Positions 45,056-55,964 of a stretch of 64,000 bases of DNA are shown piece by piece. The translations under genes and the position numbers were made by a program. Numbering within the stretch: the stretch's first letter is position 1; each line of letters begins with the position of its first letter. The notes beneath the pieces are model-generated. The model ran no database searches and was not told where the DNA came from. It saw only the letters and a list, made by a program, of their open reading frames with translations. Source of the DNA: Ectocarpus siliculosus (taxonomy: Eukaryota > Sar > Phaeophyceae > Ectocarpales > Ectocarpaceae); assembly GCA_000310025.1 (NCBI GenBank), contig FN648557.1, forward strand, positions 93,560-157,559, in the 5' to 3' direction.

Positions 45056-47729
45056 ACCACACTCTATCCGACCAACTCATGCATTTTTGCACCCTCCGCC
45101 GTTCCCGACCTCTGTCGCCCCGTGGATGCAGGACTCGGACGATGCCGTCCAACCCATGCAAGAGTTCGGTTCATAGTACGACCCGGAGAGCGACCCCGGC
45201 AACGACTCCAGGGACGAAGAGCTGACCGTCGACCCCAACCGGTTCGACAACGACGACAACGGCGGTGAGGGGTCTGACGCAGGCAGCGTGGACCTTCTCG
45301 CGCCGCGGCCTCTCCCGGCGACGATGCGCGGCAACGACGCCCGCTCGGTCCGCCTGCCTTCCAGGGGCGGCGGGCATGCAGGGCAGTCCTACAGCCGCCG
45401 CGATCCCGCCAGCACCTCTTCGGCCCATGCGGATGGTCGCGACGCTTCCTCTTCACGCGGCGGAGATGCCGCGGTTGTGCGCAGCTCTGTGACGGGCGGC
45501 GGATGCGATGCCGCCAGCACCTCTTCGACCCATGTGGACGGTCAAGCGGCGGAGCTGCCTCGGTCGTGCGCAGCTCTGTGACGGGCGGCGGACGCGATGC
45601 CGCCAGCACCTCTTCGGCCCACACGGGTGGTCTTGCCGGTGCCTTCTCACGCGGCGGAGCTGCCTCGGTCGTGCACCGCGCTGCCTCCACCGGCGCCTCC
45701 GGCACTTCACCGTAAGCAGATCAACTCTGGAATGACCGGGGATGAGCTTTACGACTGCCTCCTGATCGCTCATGTGAGCGTGGTGGCTAGGTCAGGTCTG
45801 CTGGTCAACCCGCAGTTGGCAAGTGATCGTTGTTTTGTACGATACCGTAGTATCCTTTGTCGTAGCCCCCCTCCGTGCAACCCCCCCCCCTCCCCCAAAA
45901 AGAAAAGAAAAATCCCGCCGGGGTACCAAAAATACATTGTCGTAGGCCCGGATGACCGTAGTTTTTTTCGTACCCCCCCACCCCTGTTTCTTGTGCGAGC
46001 CCCAGCGGGATGTTCTTCATTGACGTCAAAATTGTCCTACCGATAGGGGCATTCACACACAAACCCAGGCATTCCATTATGGGAGAATTTTCGTGTGTGC
46101 GGTTGCCGATTTGTCGTATAATAGTATGTGGTTTGCTGTTGGTGTTGCTTCTAGGGTGCTATGGCAGGTGCATCACAGCAGAGAACAGACAACACCGCGG
46201 GTACTATTCGCCCCGTGGCATTTTTTTTCTTTTATCGTTCTTCTACCGTTGTCTCAGTGTTTTATTCCAACAGGATATTTAGGCATGTTTCCATATGGCT
46301 TGGTTTACAGCTTCACCCCTCTTATAGTAGCCAAAACCGGTTTACCAACACCTTGGATCTTGCCGAGTGTGTTTTTCACATCTTTGATCCGCACCGTTCA
46401 ACCATAGCGACGGCACCAACACAACAGAGGCACCTATAACCCACAGGGTTCACCTGCAGGCTTGCAGCGCTGAACTTGACGACCGTATCGCGCGTGTGTC
46501 TCTTGCCACCTCTCCCACCGTCCGTGTTCGCGTACTTGCACCCCCCGAAACCCAGGTGCCCATGATGCAAGGGCAGCCTCCCGTTCCGTCGGACAAGGAC
46601 GGGGCGAACAAGGCCCTACGCGGATCTGTGGGTAAATGTACTTCTACGTAGATGGCTCACTTGCTGACCCACTTGTGTGCTGACCCTATTTGCATGTAGT
46701 TTGCGACACCAATGCTCCTCCACGCGGTCCGCGATATGGATTTTTTGCGTGTGTCCGAGATCGGCACGCACGAGTCGGCGGCGTGCAGGGCCACCAGGCA
46801 GATGCGGTCTTGGTCGAGGCTGATCAACGGGGGATTCCCTGACCGTCAAGCGCGAGCCTTCCAGGAGAGGTGAACATTTTTGCTGATGTTGTGTTGCGAT
46901 GAAATATTAAATATGTTGTCTTATTTTAGTCCTCCCACCATAAAGAATTAGCTGCCTGCTCCCGTACGTACATGTAGTCGACGCACCGAAACTTTAGACC
47001 AACCTTATTTCTAGCTTGACCAAGCCCAGGGCGTTGTCCTATCTAAGTGTTCACACTTCTTCGTGGCTTTCAGACGGTCCTCGCCAGCGACTCGCCTGTC
47101 GCCCTATCCGACGACCCGTGTACTCATGTTTTACTTTGCCAGCATGTGGCGCCAGCTGTTCCTCTACATCACGGGACCCCGCCGCCACGGGCACGCCCTC
47201 CGGACGCTCTCCCACTGGGATTACGACAACCCCAAGATCGTCAAGTTCCTGTGCCCGTACGCCGTCACCTCAGGTGCAACAAAACGTTAGTTGCAGGCCT
47301 CCGCGAAAAAGTCCGCTTGCTCACAGCTCTCAACAACATTCCCGTCGACGTCGATGTTTGATAGCGCGCGTTGTGGGCGTCTGTCCCTTCAACTTGCTAA
47401 GTTAGGCCAATATCGATACGGAAAATAGGTGGAACACAAAACACGCAGAGAGGTAACGCACGATTTCCTCCACTCGCCATACCTCGCTTAAGATATGTAG
47501 AGTTCGTCAACACTGCGTGCGATGCCTCACATACCACAAGTATTTCTGCCCCGTCAAAATGGTCCAATCCGACTTTCCTCTCGGTCTTGAAAATTTCTCT
47601 GCAGAGGGCGCTGCCGGAGCATCGTCCGACACGGAGGGCCGTCTCGTGGTCGCAGAGACCCTCCCCCGGGGCGACAGCATCGAGCTGGATGGCGAGGAGC
47701 TCGAGGACTTCCTTGCCGACATGAACTGA
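45056..47729 (+). pseudogene. Degenerate multi-exon gene, unknown function
   Basis: The first block (about 45056-45710) encodes an acidic region (DPESDPGNDSRDEELTVDPN) interrupted by TAG at 45174-45176. It continues into ~30-residue repeats (DAASTSSAHADGRDASSSRG), the third of which is shifted out of frame by a deletion near 45540, and ends at a GTAAGC donor. A possible exon lies at 46460-46631. Exons 46700-46869 and 47074-47273 join in phase and encode VRDMDFLRVSEIGTHESAAC, then MFYFASMWRQLFLYITGPRR and HWDYDNPKIVKFLCPYAVTS. A frameshift near 47280 separates this from AGLREKVRLLTALNNIPVDV. The final block (about 47494-47729) has paired Cys (HCVRCLTYHKYFCPVKM) and an acidic C-terminus ending LEDFLADMN. 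No known family was recognised. Confidence 0.45.
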
Positions 47730-48925
47730 GCTCAGGTTCTCCCACGCCGTCCTCGCCTTCGGCTTTCGGTGGGGATGGACCTGCCTCCCTGGGTCGCCTT
47801 TTAGGACGACGAATCTCGCACTTTTTTTTTTTTTTCAAGAGTTCTGTCTGCGCTTTACATATGGAGATTCGCGACACGTGTGACGGGTTAGAATAAGTTG
47901 TGTTGGTGTGCTCTTGGCATGATTCGTCCCAAGATGTCCTATGCCTCGCGTCTTGGCGTCTTACGTTCTTAGTGGGGCACGAGCTGTTCGCAAAGTTTAC
48001 TTTGGACTTGTTCTGTCGCCCTTTCACATACACAGAAGGGGGCTCCGGAGGTCCACTAGTCTGTAGGCTTCGTAGAGCATTCTATATTGGCTTGTTGTTG
48101 CATCGGGTTTTTTTGCTGAAATGCGTGAGGATCCGTCTTTCGTTGTGTGGGGAGTATTCGGCTTGTCGCGTATACTCTTTGGGTATCCTACACTCATGGT
48201 GTGTACCACGAGGTTGTTCGCTTATCCGAGTGATAACGGGGGGCGGGTTGCGGTGTGGATGGGGAGCTCATAATCGCCGGTTGCTTTGTAGCATGTGTAG
48301 CTCATGTGGGAAAGTTTTTTTCCCTCTGTTCTCGTCACAACGTGTGGCAGTGTTTTGGCTCACACGCTTGGGGGGCGGACGGCTCCTCCTCTTGATTGCG
48401 TGTTTTGCTCTGACCTTGTCAGATCATGTGTTCACGGGGTTGCATCGTATCTTGGGGCGCAAAGACAGTAGTCTAGCTGTGAGCATCGCGCGACATGATC
48501 TTGTCCAGTGTTGTTGATGGCGATGTAATTTCTCGTCCTCTTTTTTTGTCGCACAGAAGCCCCCGCCGTCGGGTGGGTTTCTTCATGTATTGTGAGAGTC
48601 AACATGTATCGAGCCGGAGTCCGGGCTACATCTTTGTGGGGCTGCTTGCCCGAACTTTAGGATTGTTGACGATGCTTGAAGTCACGAGGAGAAACATGAT
48701 GAATGGACAAACAAACCCCGAATACGAAACAAATCGAGAAACTGAATGCTCATATAGCTAAACGCTCAGTGAAGCCTCGGCCTAACCCTGCGCAGAAGTT
48801 ATCATTGCCAGCCCCCCCCCTGGCACGGTGCCCCCTTGAGGAACCTCTCGGGTCTGTCCCGAGGGTTGTGACCATGCGACGAGGGTAATAGGGTATACCC
48901 TTATTGTTGTTTTTGCCAGGGCGGG
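47730..48925. other. No gene seen
   Basis: The stretch is rich in G/T with long frames lacking motifs. It probably holds the 3' UTR of the preceding gene and then intergenic sequence. Confidence 0.5.
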
Positions 48926-49080
48926 ACCATAAATTTCGTCCGCCATTCTATGTCACCACCCTGCCAAGGTCGAAGTAGCCCACCCTGCACATGGAGCAAA
49001 ATTGTCACAGGGTAACCATAAATATATCTCGTCCGCCATTCTATGTCACCACCCTGCCAAGGTCGAATTAGCCCACCCTG
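48926..49080. repeat. Tandem duplication at the copia insertion site
   Basis: Two ~62-67 bp units (48926-48987 and 49014-49080) share CGTCCGCCATTCTATGTCAC and end AGCCCACCCTG. The copia 5' LTR starts at 49081, directly after the second CCCTG. Confidence 0.85.
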
Positions 49081-50208
49081 TGTTGGAATATTTGGCACTA
49101 CCGTAGCTTCAGCATTAGGTAGTCAGTTTGACTAGTTCAAACATTGTCAATGTCGCTATGTCATGTAGTAGGTAAAATTCCGTCTGGTCTGTCATACTCG
49201 GAATATGGAGACATGGTTGATGTTCTGTGTTTCATATCCAGAAATAATCTGCATAGCCTACATTTCCAGAAATATGTCATAGTGCAAGTAGCTCAGACTT
49301 GCGTGCTCGGAAATATATATGCATCGGGTAGTTGCCGCAAGTGCCTCTGACTTGTGTGTATGAAAGGACATGTACCGCCGCAAGTAACTCAGACTTGCGT
49401 GCTTGAATGAATGAATATTTGTCTGCGCTCAGCAGTCGAATTTGGAAAGTACATTAGTTCAACTGTTGAAGCTGTATTCTGCGGTTTATCGTACGTCAGT
49501 GCAAGTAATCACTTGTGCGTGCAAGTACAATACTTGATGTGCATACGTGGCACAAGTTCGAGAGCATGGTGTTGAAGTCACCTTTCCAGAAACGTATCGT
49601 AGCTTACCAGTACCGTATTCTGAACACGTGTGATTGGTCGACGTTGTCGGATAGGTGTGATTCCATGATTTCGAGGATGAGCGCGTACTCACCCCATCCT
49701 CTCACTCTGTTTCTCTGGGGGTTCTCCAACCCTCTGCTTCTTTGGGGTTTCTCAACCTCTCTACTTCTCCGGGGTTCACTACCCCTCTGTTTCTCTACAT
49801 TCTTTCTGGTCTCCACTGATCAAGTAACTACATTTCCACCAAACCATCTTCTTCTCCTTCGGACCTTCCTGCGTACTCAGAGCCGAGCCTCATCGTACTA
49901 AAGGGTCCAGCGGCACAACAAGTGAGTTGACACGCCGCGCTGCAGCCGTACAGGACACGCACAGGCTTACACGCAGCACTTGAGTTTTTGCCTTTGACCT
50001 GTGACTATAAGATTGCACAATCGGGTGCTCTGCTTATGTACATCAGTGGTCATTGCTGCATACGCGCGTTCTACTTGCGCGACACACTGCGGAGAGAGCA
50101 CGCACCAACTCAAGAGTAAATTAGGACTACCTTTTTTGACGACAACCAACAACACCTCTTCGAGAGCCGATACGGGTCGTCAACACCCACAAGCCTACAT
50201 CCCCAATA
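49081..50208 (+). repeat. Copia 5' LTR
   Basis: It starts TGTTGGAATATTTGG and ends CATCCCCAATA, followed by the putative primer-binding site. Against the 3' LTR I count about ten substitutions and a 2 bp indel (GTAGTTGCC versus GTAGTTTTGCC), so roughly 99% identity. A promoter and polyadenylation signal should lie here but were not localised. Confidence 0.93.
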
Positions 50209-50227
50209 GGTTATGAGCCTCGGTTAG
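50209..50227 (+). promoter_or_regulatory. Putative primer-binding site
   Basis: GGTTATGAGCCTCGGTTAG directly follows the 5' LTR. Its start resembles the methionine-tRNA-type primer-binding site usual for copia elements (TGGTATCAGAGC) only loosely, so the primer tRNA is not identified. Confidence 0.4.
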
Positions 50228-50428
50228 CGCTCTGGCACATCGTTCGAGGTCAAGTTCGAGGAATCGAAGATTCGGGACTCGTGACAAGATCTGGAAGCGA
50301 GGAATACTTTCTGGATCTGCGAGATCTACGACGGAAATCAAGAACACGAGAAATTGGATCGGACTGGCGGAGCTCCAGGATCCGACAAGCAAGTACAAGC
50401 CCTCAAGCGCAGCAGCTGGTGTAACATC

Positions 50429-51340
50429 ATGGCAGAGTCCACTGGCAAGCTCACGTCGATCGTCAGAGGCATCCCGAAGTTCGACGGGAATCCAAACAAA
50501 ACTATGAAGATTGGAAGGTCGACATCAAGACCGTTCTGGAATGATCTCGGCGGGACATGTTCGAGATATTGAATGGCGGCTCCTCAAGACCGAAGGAGAT
50601 CTATTCGCGGCGAGCCCGTGCATCAGGCACCATGGAAGCCCCGGTGCCCAGCAAGGTAGTCGCTGACGGGGACAGCAACAAGGCTGTAGGAACTCAAGAA
50701 AAATCATCAGCCAGCAGTGCGGCGACTGCTGTTGTGATACCAGGAAGGACTGCGGATCGTGACAGTCCCGGGACAGGATCGCCGGATCTTCAAGCGCGAG
50801 ATTCGGAACAACCTGGGCCACCTTAGAATCAACGTGAGATTGATGAATGGGAGCAGATCGACGCTCTACTATACAATGTCTTATTCCTGACTACCAGTGG
50901 AGACGCAAAGTGTTTCATGCGCACGTACGAGTCGAAGAAAGGAAGGAAGGCAGACGGGCAAGCAGCCTGGCTTGCGCTGGAGAACAAGCATCAGAACAAG
51001 TCAACTCACAGGAGGCAACAACTCATGACAAGACTTGCCAACTTCCGAATGGAAGAAGGATCCGATCCGGACACCTTCTTCAGGAACATTGACCAGCTCG
51101 CCGAGCAGCTCGCGCTGGTAGGAGAACATGTTTCGCGGCACAGAAAAATTGACACCATCATGAGGGGGATGCCCAGAGAGTACGAGTCCATCAAGTTCCA
51201 CGTCATGAGCAATCCAGATTTTACTCTGGAGCAACTAAAATTCACTATTCAGAACATGCACATGAACGGATATGCAACATCCGGGCGCAGAGGAAGGGGA
51301 TCAGCTATGGCAGCTGATCCAGCTAGACGATACGTCTAAG
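50429..51340 (+). pseudogene. Copia gag, multiply broken
   Basis: The ATG at 50429 starts MAESTGKLTSIVRGIPKFDG, typical of copia Gag. The frame changes near 50500 (ACAAAACTATG). The new frame has TGA near 50543 and TAG at 50824-50826 before the conserved Gag core (DEWEQIDALLYNV, AWLALENKHQNKSTHRRQQL, MRGMPREYESIKFHVM). A second frame change near 51300 leads into the pol frame, whose first recognised motif is the Gag zinc knuckle (CYSCGELGHYQKDC, 51347-51388). At least four lesions therefore separate the start from pol. Confidence 0.85.
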
Positions 51341-54040
51341 GTCAGATGCTACTCGTGTGGTGAGCTTGGACACTACCAGAAAGACTGCACGAAGACGGGA
51401 GGATCGACCGACAACCTCGGTGGCGACACATCCATACCCCGTCAGAACGGCGACACGACCGGAAAGAAGAAATGGTGTTCTTTCCACAAAACACACACCC
51501 ACGACACCTCGGAATGCAAAGCATCAGCGGCTAGGAAGGCCCCAACGAAGTCTTCTAGGAAACAGCACAGGCAGGGCAAGAGCAACTTCGCCAACGCAGT
51601 TGCTGAAGAAGATGAGTCATCAAGCGACAGCATCTCAACGAAAGATATCGCTAGGGTGTTCAAGCACATCAGCTTGTCTCTTCAAGCTACTGAGGAGAAG
51701 GATTCTACGACATCGGATCAAGACAGCGATGGCACCCCAAAAGCCATGGGATTCTCGTTCACAGTCACGGAAGAGGAAGAAGGCCTCTCCACATCGGACC
51801 ACAACACTGCCCGCTTGCCGATGATGGTTGACAGCGGAGCATCCGCTCACTACATTGACGACAAACTGGTTCCAGGGATCAAGACGATGATGACAGATTA
51901 TCGTAGACTGGTCCCATCCCGTGTCATAACCACGGCAGGCCTGCACAAGCTGCGTGGAACAGCTACAGGCTACATACGGTGTGGCATCACCGACAGCCAC
52001 GGCAAGACGCATGTGGCGCGTCTACCCATCACGATAGTTCCGGGGATCGGACGGAACTTGTTCTCATCCGGAGCTGCCCAGACGAAGGGAATAGAAACCA
52101 TCATATCGGATGTTCCTAGACTGGAACGGGAAAACGTTCACTTTCCTCTGAGGCGAGATGGGTCGATCTTCAAGGTGGATTTGAAGATTCTCCCCAAGAT
52201 TTCATCAGCTCAGGCACAATCGGCATTCCCTACTACCAACGAGGACACGGACAACTGGCACCGTCGTCTCGGACACCTGAACGAGAACAGCATGAAGACG
52301 CTGCGCTCGAAGCCTGACTCGGGTGATTTGTTCCAAGGAGATCTTTCCCCTTGCAAGGTTTGCAAGCTTGGAAAAAGTGCTCAGCCCAAGCATCCAAAGG
52401 AGTCTACGGTCACGACAACCTCTCCGTTCGAGTTGGTCTACACGGATTTGGCCGGATCGTTCAAGCCTCAAGCGAAGGACGGGTCCAACTATTTCAGCAA
52501 GTTCACGGATCACCACACCAGATGGAAAGCGGTTTACCCGATATCTTCCAAGGATCAAGCTATCGACACCCTGACATATTTCATTCAGGATTACGTCATC
52601 CCCCTGGGGCTAAGGGTGCAGCGTCTACGCTGCGACAAAGGCGGAGAATACGTGGCTGAGTACTACAGGAGCTACTGCAGGGAAACCGGAATAAAGATGG
52701 AGTTTGCATCGACAAATACTCCTCAGCAGAATGGTGTATCGGAACGTGACGGAAGGACGATAATGAACATGACAAGGTGCATGCTCATCGACACTGGACT
52801 TCCGAAGTTCCTGTGGGGAGAAATATGCGAAACGTCGGTCTTCCTTATTAATCGCTCTCCTCATCGTGCACTTGGCGGAAGCTCGCCATACTCCAAGCTA
52901 TTTGGGAAAGAACCAGATCTTTCGGGTTTGAGGGGTATTGGAGCAAGGGCCTTCGTGCACAACGAGAGACACGGCAACAAGCTAGAAAATAGGGCTTGGG
53001 AAGGCATCATGCTGGGGTACAGCAAGGACAGTAAGTCCTATCGAGTCTACAATCCACACAACCGCCGGATTACGGAAAGCCGGAATGTCACGTTCATTGA
53101 GACGCCGCCAACGGCAATACCGGAAGCTGGACAAGATAAGATCCTGTCCAATCAAGACGAAGACGAAGACGCAGATGACAACGGCGCTTATGAAGCGTAT
53201 CGTTGGGACATTCTTGCGCATTTACCCCTCCTCGGCACAACCAGGGAGGAACCCAACAACGAGGAGGACCAAGAGTTGGAAAAGAGCAACTATTCGGAGG
53301 GTTCACCACGTCCACTCACGACAACCGCTTCAGGGGTCACGTTTGATCCGCCGTCAACACCGGATTCTGTGGGAACACTGAGTAGCCGAACGTCATTTGA
53401 CCACGGGGAGGACTCGACGCAGGGACAGGACCCCTCAAGTTCTTCATTGCTTCCTGATACATCGCCAGACAGGGCAACATCACTACGGTCGCAGGGACCT
53501 GTCACATCTTTGAGCAGGACATTACGGTGCAAGGGACCAGCCCAAGACCCCCCGAGTGTGGACACTGCGGGGCTAGACGGAAAAACGAGACTCGAATTGA
53601 AACGACTGGCTACGTCGGCCACGATCGAGAAAGACTATGCTCACGAGCCGGAACGTAGTTCACTCGTGGAGTATGCATACGTCACGGAAACAATCACCCA
53701 ATCCAACCCGGATCCTGCCAGCATTACGCTGCCCAACACGTTCAAGGAAGCCAAGGCGTCAACACACAGCGCACAATGGTCCAAGGCAATGGACAAGGAA
53801 ATGGCGAGCCTTCACGAGAACAACGTCTACGACCTCATCCCAAGATCGGCGGTTCCGGTCGGAAACAAGGTCATCGGACCGCGGTGGGTGTTCAAGGTCA
53901 AGAGCGACTACACTTTCAAGGCAAGAATTGTCTGTCAAGGATATGCTCAGCGACCTGGAATCGATTGCGGGGCAACCTTTGCAACGGTTTGCCGCATCGA
54001 GACTAATGCCTCGCCTGCCATTTTGACTAGGATATTTTGA
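51320..54040 (+). CDS. Copia pol, 5' part: zinc knuckle, protease, integrase, start of RT
   Basis: The long frame opens without its own ATG. In order it holds the CCHC knuckle, an aspartic protease site (MVDSGASAHYIDD, about 51825), the pre-integrase zinc region (NWHRRLGHLNENS with CKVCKLG), and the integrase core with its acidic residues in YTDLAGSF, RCDKGGEYVAEYY and GVSERDGRTI. A variable acidic linker follows (DEDEDADDNGAYEAYRWDI), then the RT start (QWSKAMDKEMASLHENNVYD, WVFKVKSDYTFKARIVCQGY). The frame ends at TGA 54038-54040 because of a small deletion/frameshift just before the LDVKTAFL motif. Apart from that break no catalytic residue is visibly lost. Confidence 0.92.
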   Translation, partial: QLDDTSKVRCYSCGELGHYQKDCTKTGGSTDNLGGDTSIPRQNGDTTGKKKWCSFHKTHTHDTSECKASAARKAPTKSSRKQHRQGKSNFANAVAEEDESSSDSISTKDIARVFKHISLSLQATEEKDSTTSDQDSDGTPKAMGFSFTVTEEEEGLSTSDHNTARLPMMVDSGASAHYIDDKLVPGIKTMMTDYRRLVPSRVITTAGLHKLRGTATGYIRCGITDSHGKTHVARLPITIVPGIGRNLFSSGAAQTKGIETIISDVPRLERENVHFPLRRDGSIFKVDLKILPKISSAQAQSAFPTTNEDTDNWHRRLGHLNENSMKTLRSKPDSGDLFQGDLSPCKVCKLGKSAQPKHPKESTVTTTSPFELVYTDLAGSFKPQAKDGSNYFSKFTDHHTRWKAVYPISSKDQAIDTLTYFIQDYVIPLGLRVQRLRCDKGGEYVAEYYRSYCRETGIKMEFASTNTPQQNGVSERDGRTIMNMTRCMLIDTGLPKFLWGEICETSVFLINRSPHRALGGSSPYSKLFGKEPDLSGLRGIGARAFVHNERHGNKLENRAWEGIMLGYSKDSKSYRVYNPHNRRITESRNVTFIETPPTAIPEAGQDKILSNQDEDEDADDNGAYEAYRWDILAHLPLLGTTREEPNNEEDQELEKSNYSEGSPRPLTTTASGVTFDPPSTPDSVGTLSSRTSFDHGEDSTQGQDPSSSSLLPDTSPDRATSLRSQGPVTSLSRTLRCKGPAQDPPSVDTAGLDGKTRLELKRLATSATIEKDYAHEPERSSLVEYAYVTETITQSNPDPASITLPNTFKEAKASTHSAQWSKAMDKEMASLHENNVYDLIPRSAVPVGNKVIGPRWVFKVKSDYTFKARIVCQGYAQRPGIDCGATFATVCRIETNASPAILTRIF

Positions 54041-55275
54041 TGCTGGACGTCAAGACGGCGTTCCTTCAAAGCCCTATCGACTCACCGACATACGTGCGAC
54101 AAGCTCCTGGATACGAGAAGCTTGACGCTCAAGGAAAAGCTTTCATCATGAAGTTACAGCAAGCTGTTTATGGACTGCGGACAGCAAGCCGCGTTTGGCA
54201 TCTCACATTGGACAAGGCTCTTTTGGCGATGGGATTCAGAGCTACAAAGACGGACCCGTGCATGTACATCACAGAAACTGGGGGAGGATACTGTCTATTT
54301 ACAATTGATGTTGATGACATTCTCCTGACATCGCCGGACAAGAAGCTACTCGTCAAGAAGAAGAAGCAGCTTGTGGACCGCTTTACCATGACCGATCTCG
54401 GAGAGGTGTCCCTCATCCTGGGGATGAAGATCACACGCGATCGAGTAAAAAAGACCCTCTGGATAAGCCAAACGGACTACACCACTTCACTACTGGAACG
54501 ATTTGGGATGCAAGACTGCAACCCAGTTAGCACGCCAAGCGTGGGAGGAGAGCTATCGCTGGACCAGCCAGTGGAGACTCTACTCGACGAGGACGGCATC
54601 AAGACGTACCAAAGCTCAATCGGAAGCGTTTTGTATTTGAGCCGGACCAGCCGCTGGGACATATCATACGCCGTGCTTGAATTGACACGGGCTACCAGAA
54701 AACCCAGCAAGGCGCACATGTCCAGGGCTAAGCATGTACTCCGGTACCTCAAACAACGGCCAGAGTTGGACATCGTGTTCAAGAGCGGGGATTTCAATAT
54801 CCAAGCTTGGGCAGACGCAAGCTTTGCTCAAGACCTTGAGAAGAGGAGGTCAACAAGTGGATACCTTTTTCTTCTGTGCGGCGCGCCCATGTCATGGGCC
54901 TCATCACTTCAATCGCTGACTGCACTCAGCACAACGGAGGCGGAGATGGTTTCAATCTCCTATGCAGCACGAGAATGCTGCCACATTCAAGACATGTTGT
55001 CGGAACTCGGATTCCTCAATCAGTTCAGCAACATTCGGATGGGAAATGATTCGACGGGCGCTCTATCGCTAGTGAGTAACAACTCCTACAGCGCCAGGAC
55101 GAAGCACCTTCAGCTGCGGAAGTGGTTCACAACGGAGCTCATCGAAAGCGGACGCTTGAGCGTGTACCACGTCCCGTCGGGAGATCTACCTGCCGACCTC
55201 TTCACGAAAAGCACTACGAAGGCCATCCACCGAAAGCTCGTCGACCAGATTCTGGCTTATTCAACCAAGGAGTGA
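54037..55275 (+). CDS. Copia pol, 3' part: reverse transcriptase and RNase H
   Basis: The frame continues RT directly after the frameshift with LDVKTAFLQSPIDSPTYVRQ, QQAVYGLRTASRVWHLTLDK and the catalytic box FTIDVDDILLTSPDKK. RNase H follows with QAWADASFAQDLEKRRSTSG, LSTTEAEMVSISYAARE, GNDSTGALSLVSN and VYHVPSGDLPADLFTKS, ending at TGA 55273-55275. The overlap with the upstream frame marks the lesion. The segment around it is about eight residues shorter than usual, so bases were deleted there. A programmed shift is unlikely, because copia pol is normally a single frame. Confidence 0.92.
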   Translation: MMLDVKTAFLQSPIDSPTYVRQAPGYEKLDAQGKAFIMKLQQAVYGLRTASRVWHLTLDKALLAMGFRATKTDPCMYITETGGGYCLFTIDVDDILLTSPDKKLLVKKKKQLVDRFTMTDLGEVSLILGMKITRDRVKKTLWISQTDYTTSLLERFGMQDCNPVSTPSVGGELSLDQPVETLLDEDGIKTYQSSIGSVLYLSRTSRWDISYAVLELTRATRKPSKAHMSRAKHVLRYLKQRPELDIVFKSGDFNIQAWADASFAQDLEKRRSTSGYLFLLCGAPMSWASSLQSLTALSTTEAEMVSISYAARECCHIQDMLSELGFLNQFSNIRMGNDSTGALSLVSNNSYSARTKHLQLRKWFTTELIESGRLSVYHVPSGDLPADLFTKSTTKAIHRKLVDQILAYSTKE

Positions 55276-55639
55276 GGATCTTTGAAGCAGCCAGGAAATC
55301 CATCCAAAACGAGATCTGGCGCACAACACTTCTCTCTACGGGCGCCACGGCACCATAGAGGCAATAGCTCGAGAACGTTCATCGCACAGCGCATGGACTG
55401 GGAACAAGATTGTCAAGATTCATCTATACAGCCTAATCATGGCACAATGGGGAGCAACCACGTCATGTGCGGCGAGTGGAATTTTTCGAGGCATCATCAA
55501 TGGATAAATATCGAACGTACAGGTTCACATCGGTCGCAAGCCATGGGGACAGGACGGAAGGCGAGATCAGGTTGGAGGACGATAACCGGTACCATCGACG
55601 AATGCGTTGTTGCGATGATATCGTAATTCATATTGAGTG

Positions 55640-55964
55640 AATACCATTCGAGGGGGCATATATACATCTGTAGCCCGTATTAAGTGAATGTCATTCGAGG
55701 GGGCATGTATGTGTGTTCATCACAACAAAGTTGGAGGTATACCTATGGAAAAGGTAGGATCTTGTAGGTAACATCAATCACGTACTCAGTGTGGTGGGGT
55801 TGACATTTTCACTTGCCACAGATACGCGTCCATGGAAAACTTTCTCACTCCAAGTGCCATGCATTTGTTCTTCTGCACGTTGTTGTAGTTCGCCGTATCT
55901 CAGTACCTTAGATGTTCAGTACAAGCTGTTCATAGATTATGGACATTGCTTCATTGAGGGGGCA
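55640..55964 (+). promoter_or_regulatory. Polypurine tract plus two upstream PPT-like copies
   Basis: GAGGGGGCA at 55956-55964 abuts the 3' LTR and is the likely plus-strand primer. Two similar motifs, ATTCGAGGGGGCAT, lie upstream at about 55646-55659 and 55693-55706 within a ~50 bp duplicated segment starting ATT[GA]AGTGAAT. Confidence 0.75.

Noticed and set aside
45064-45705. 213-codon minus-strand Arg/Pro-rich frame
   Set aside because: It is the shadow of the plus-strand 90 bp repeats, with composition typical of antisense GC-rich DNA.
47274-47290. Tiny intron joining VTS to AGLREKVRL
   Set aside because: An intron of ~17 bases is not credible; a one-base frameshift explains the same continuity.
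54030-54050. Programmed frameshift in copia pol
   Set aside because: No slippery site or stem-loop is seen, the family normally has one continuous pol frame, and several residues are missing at the junction, so mutation is more likely.
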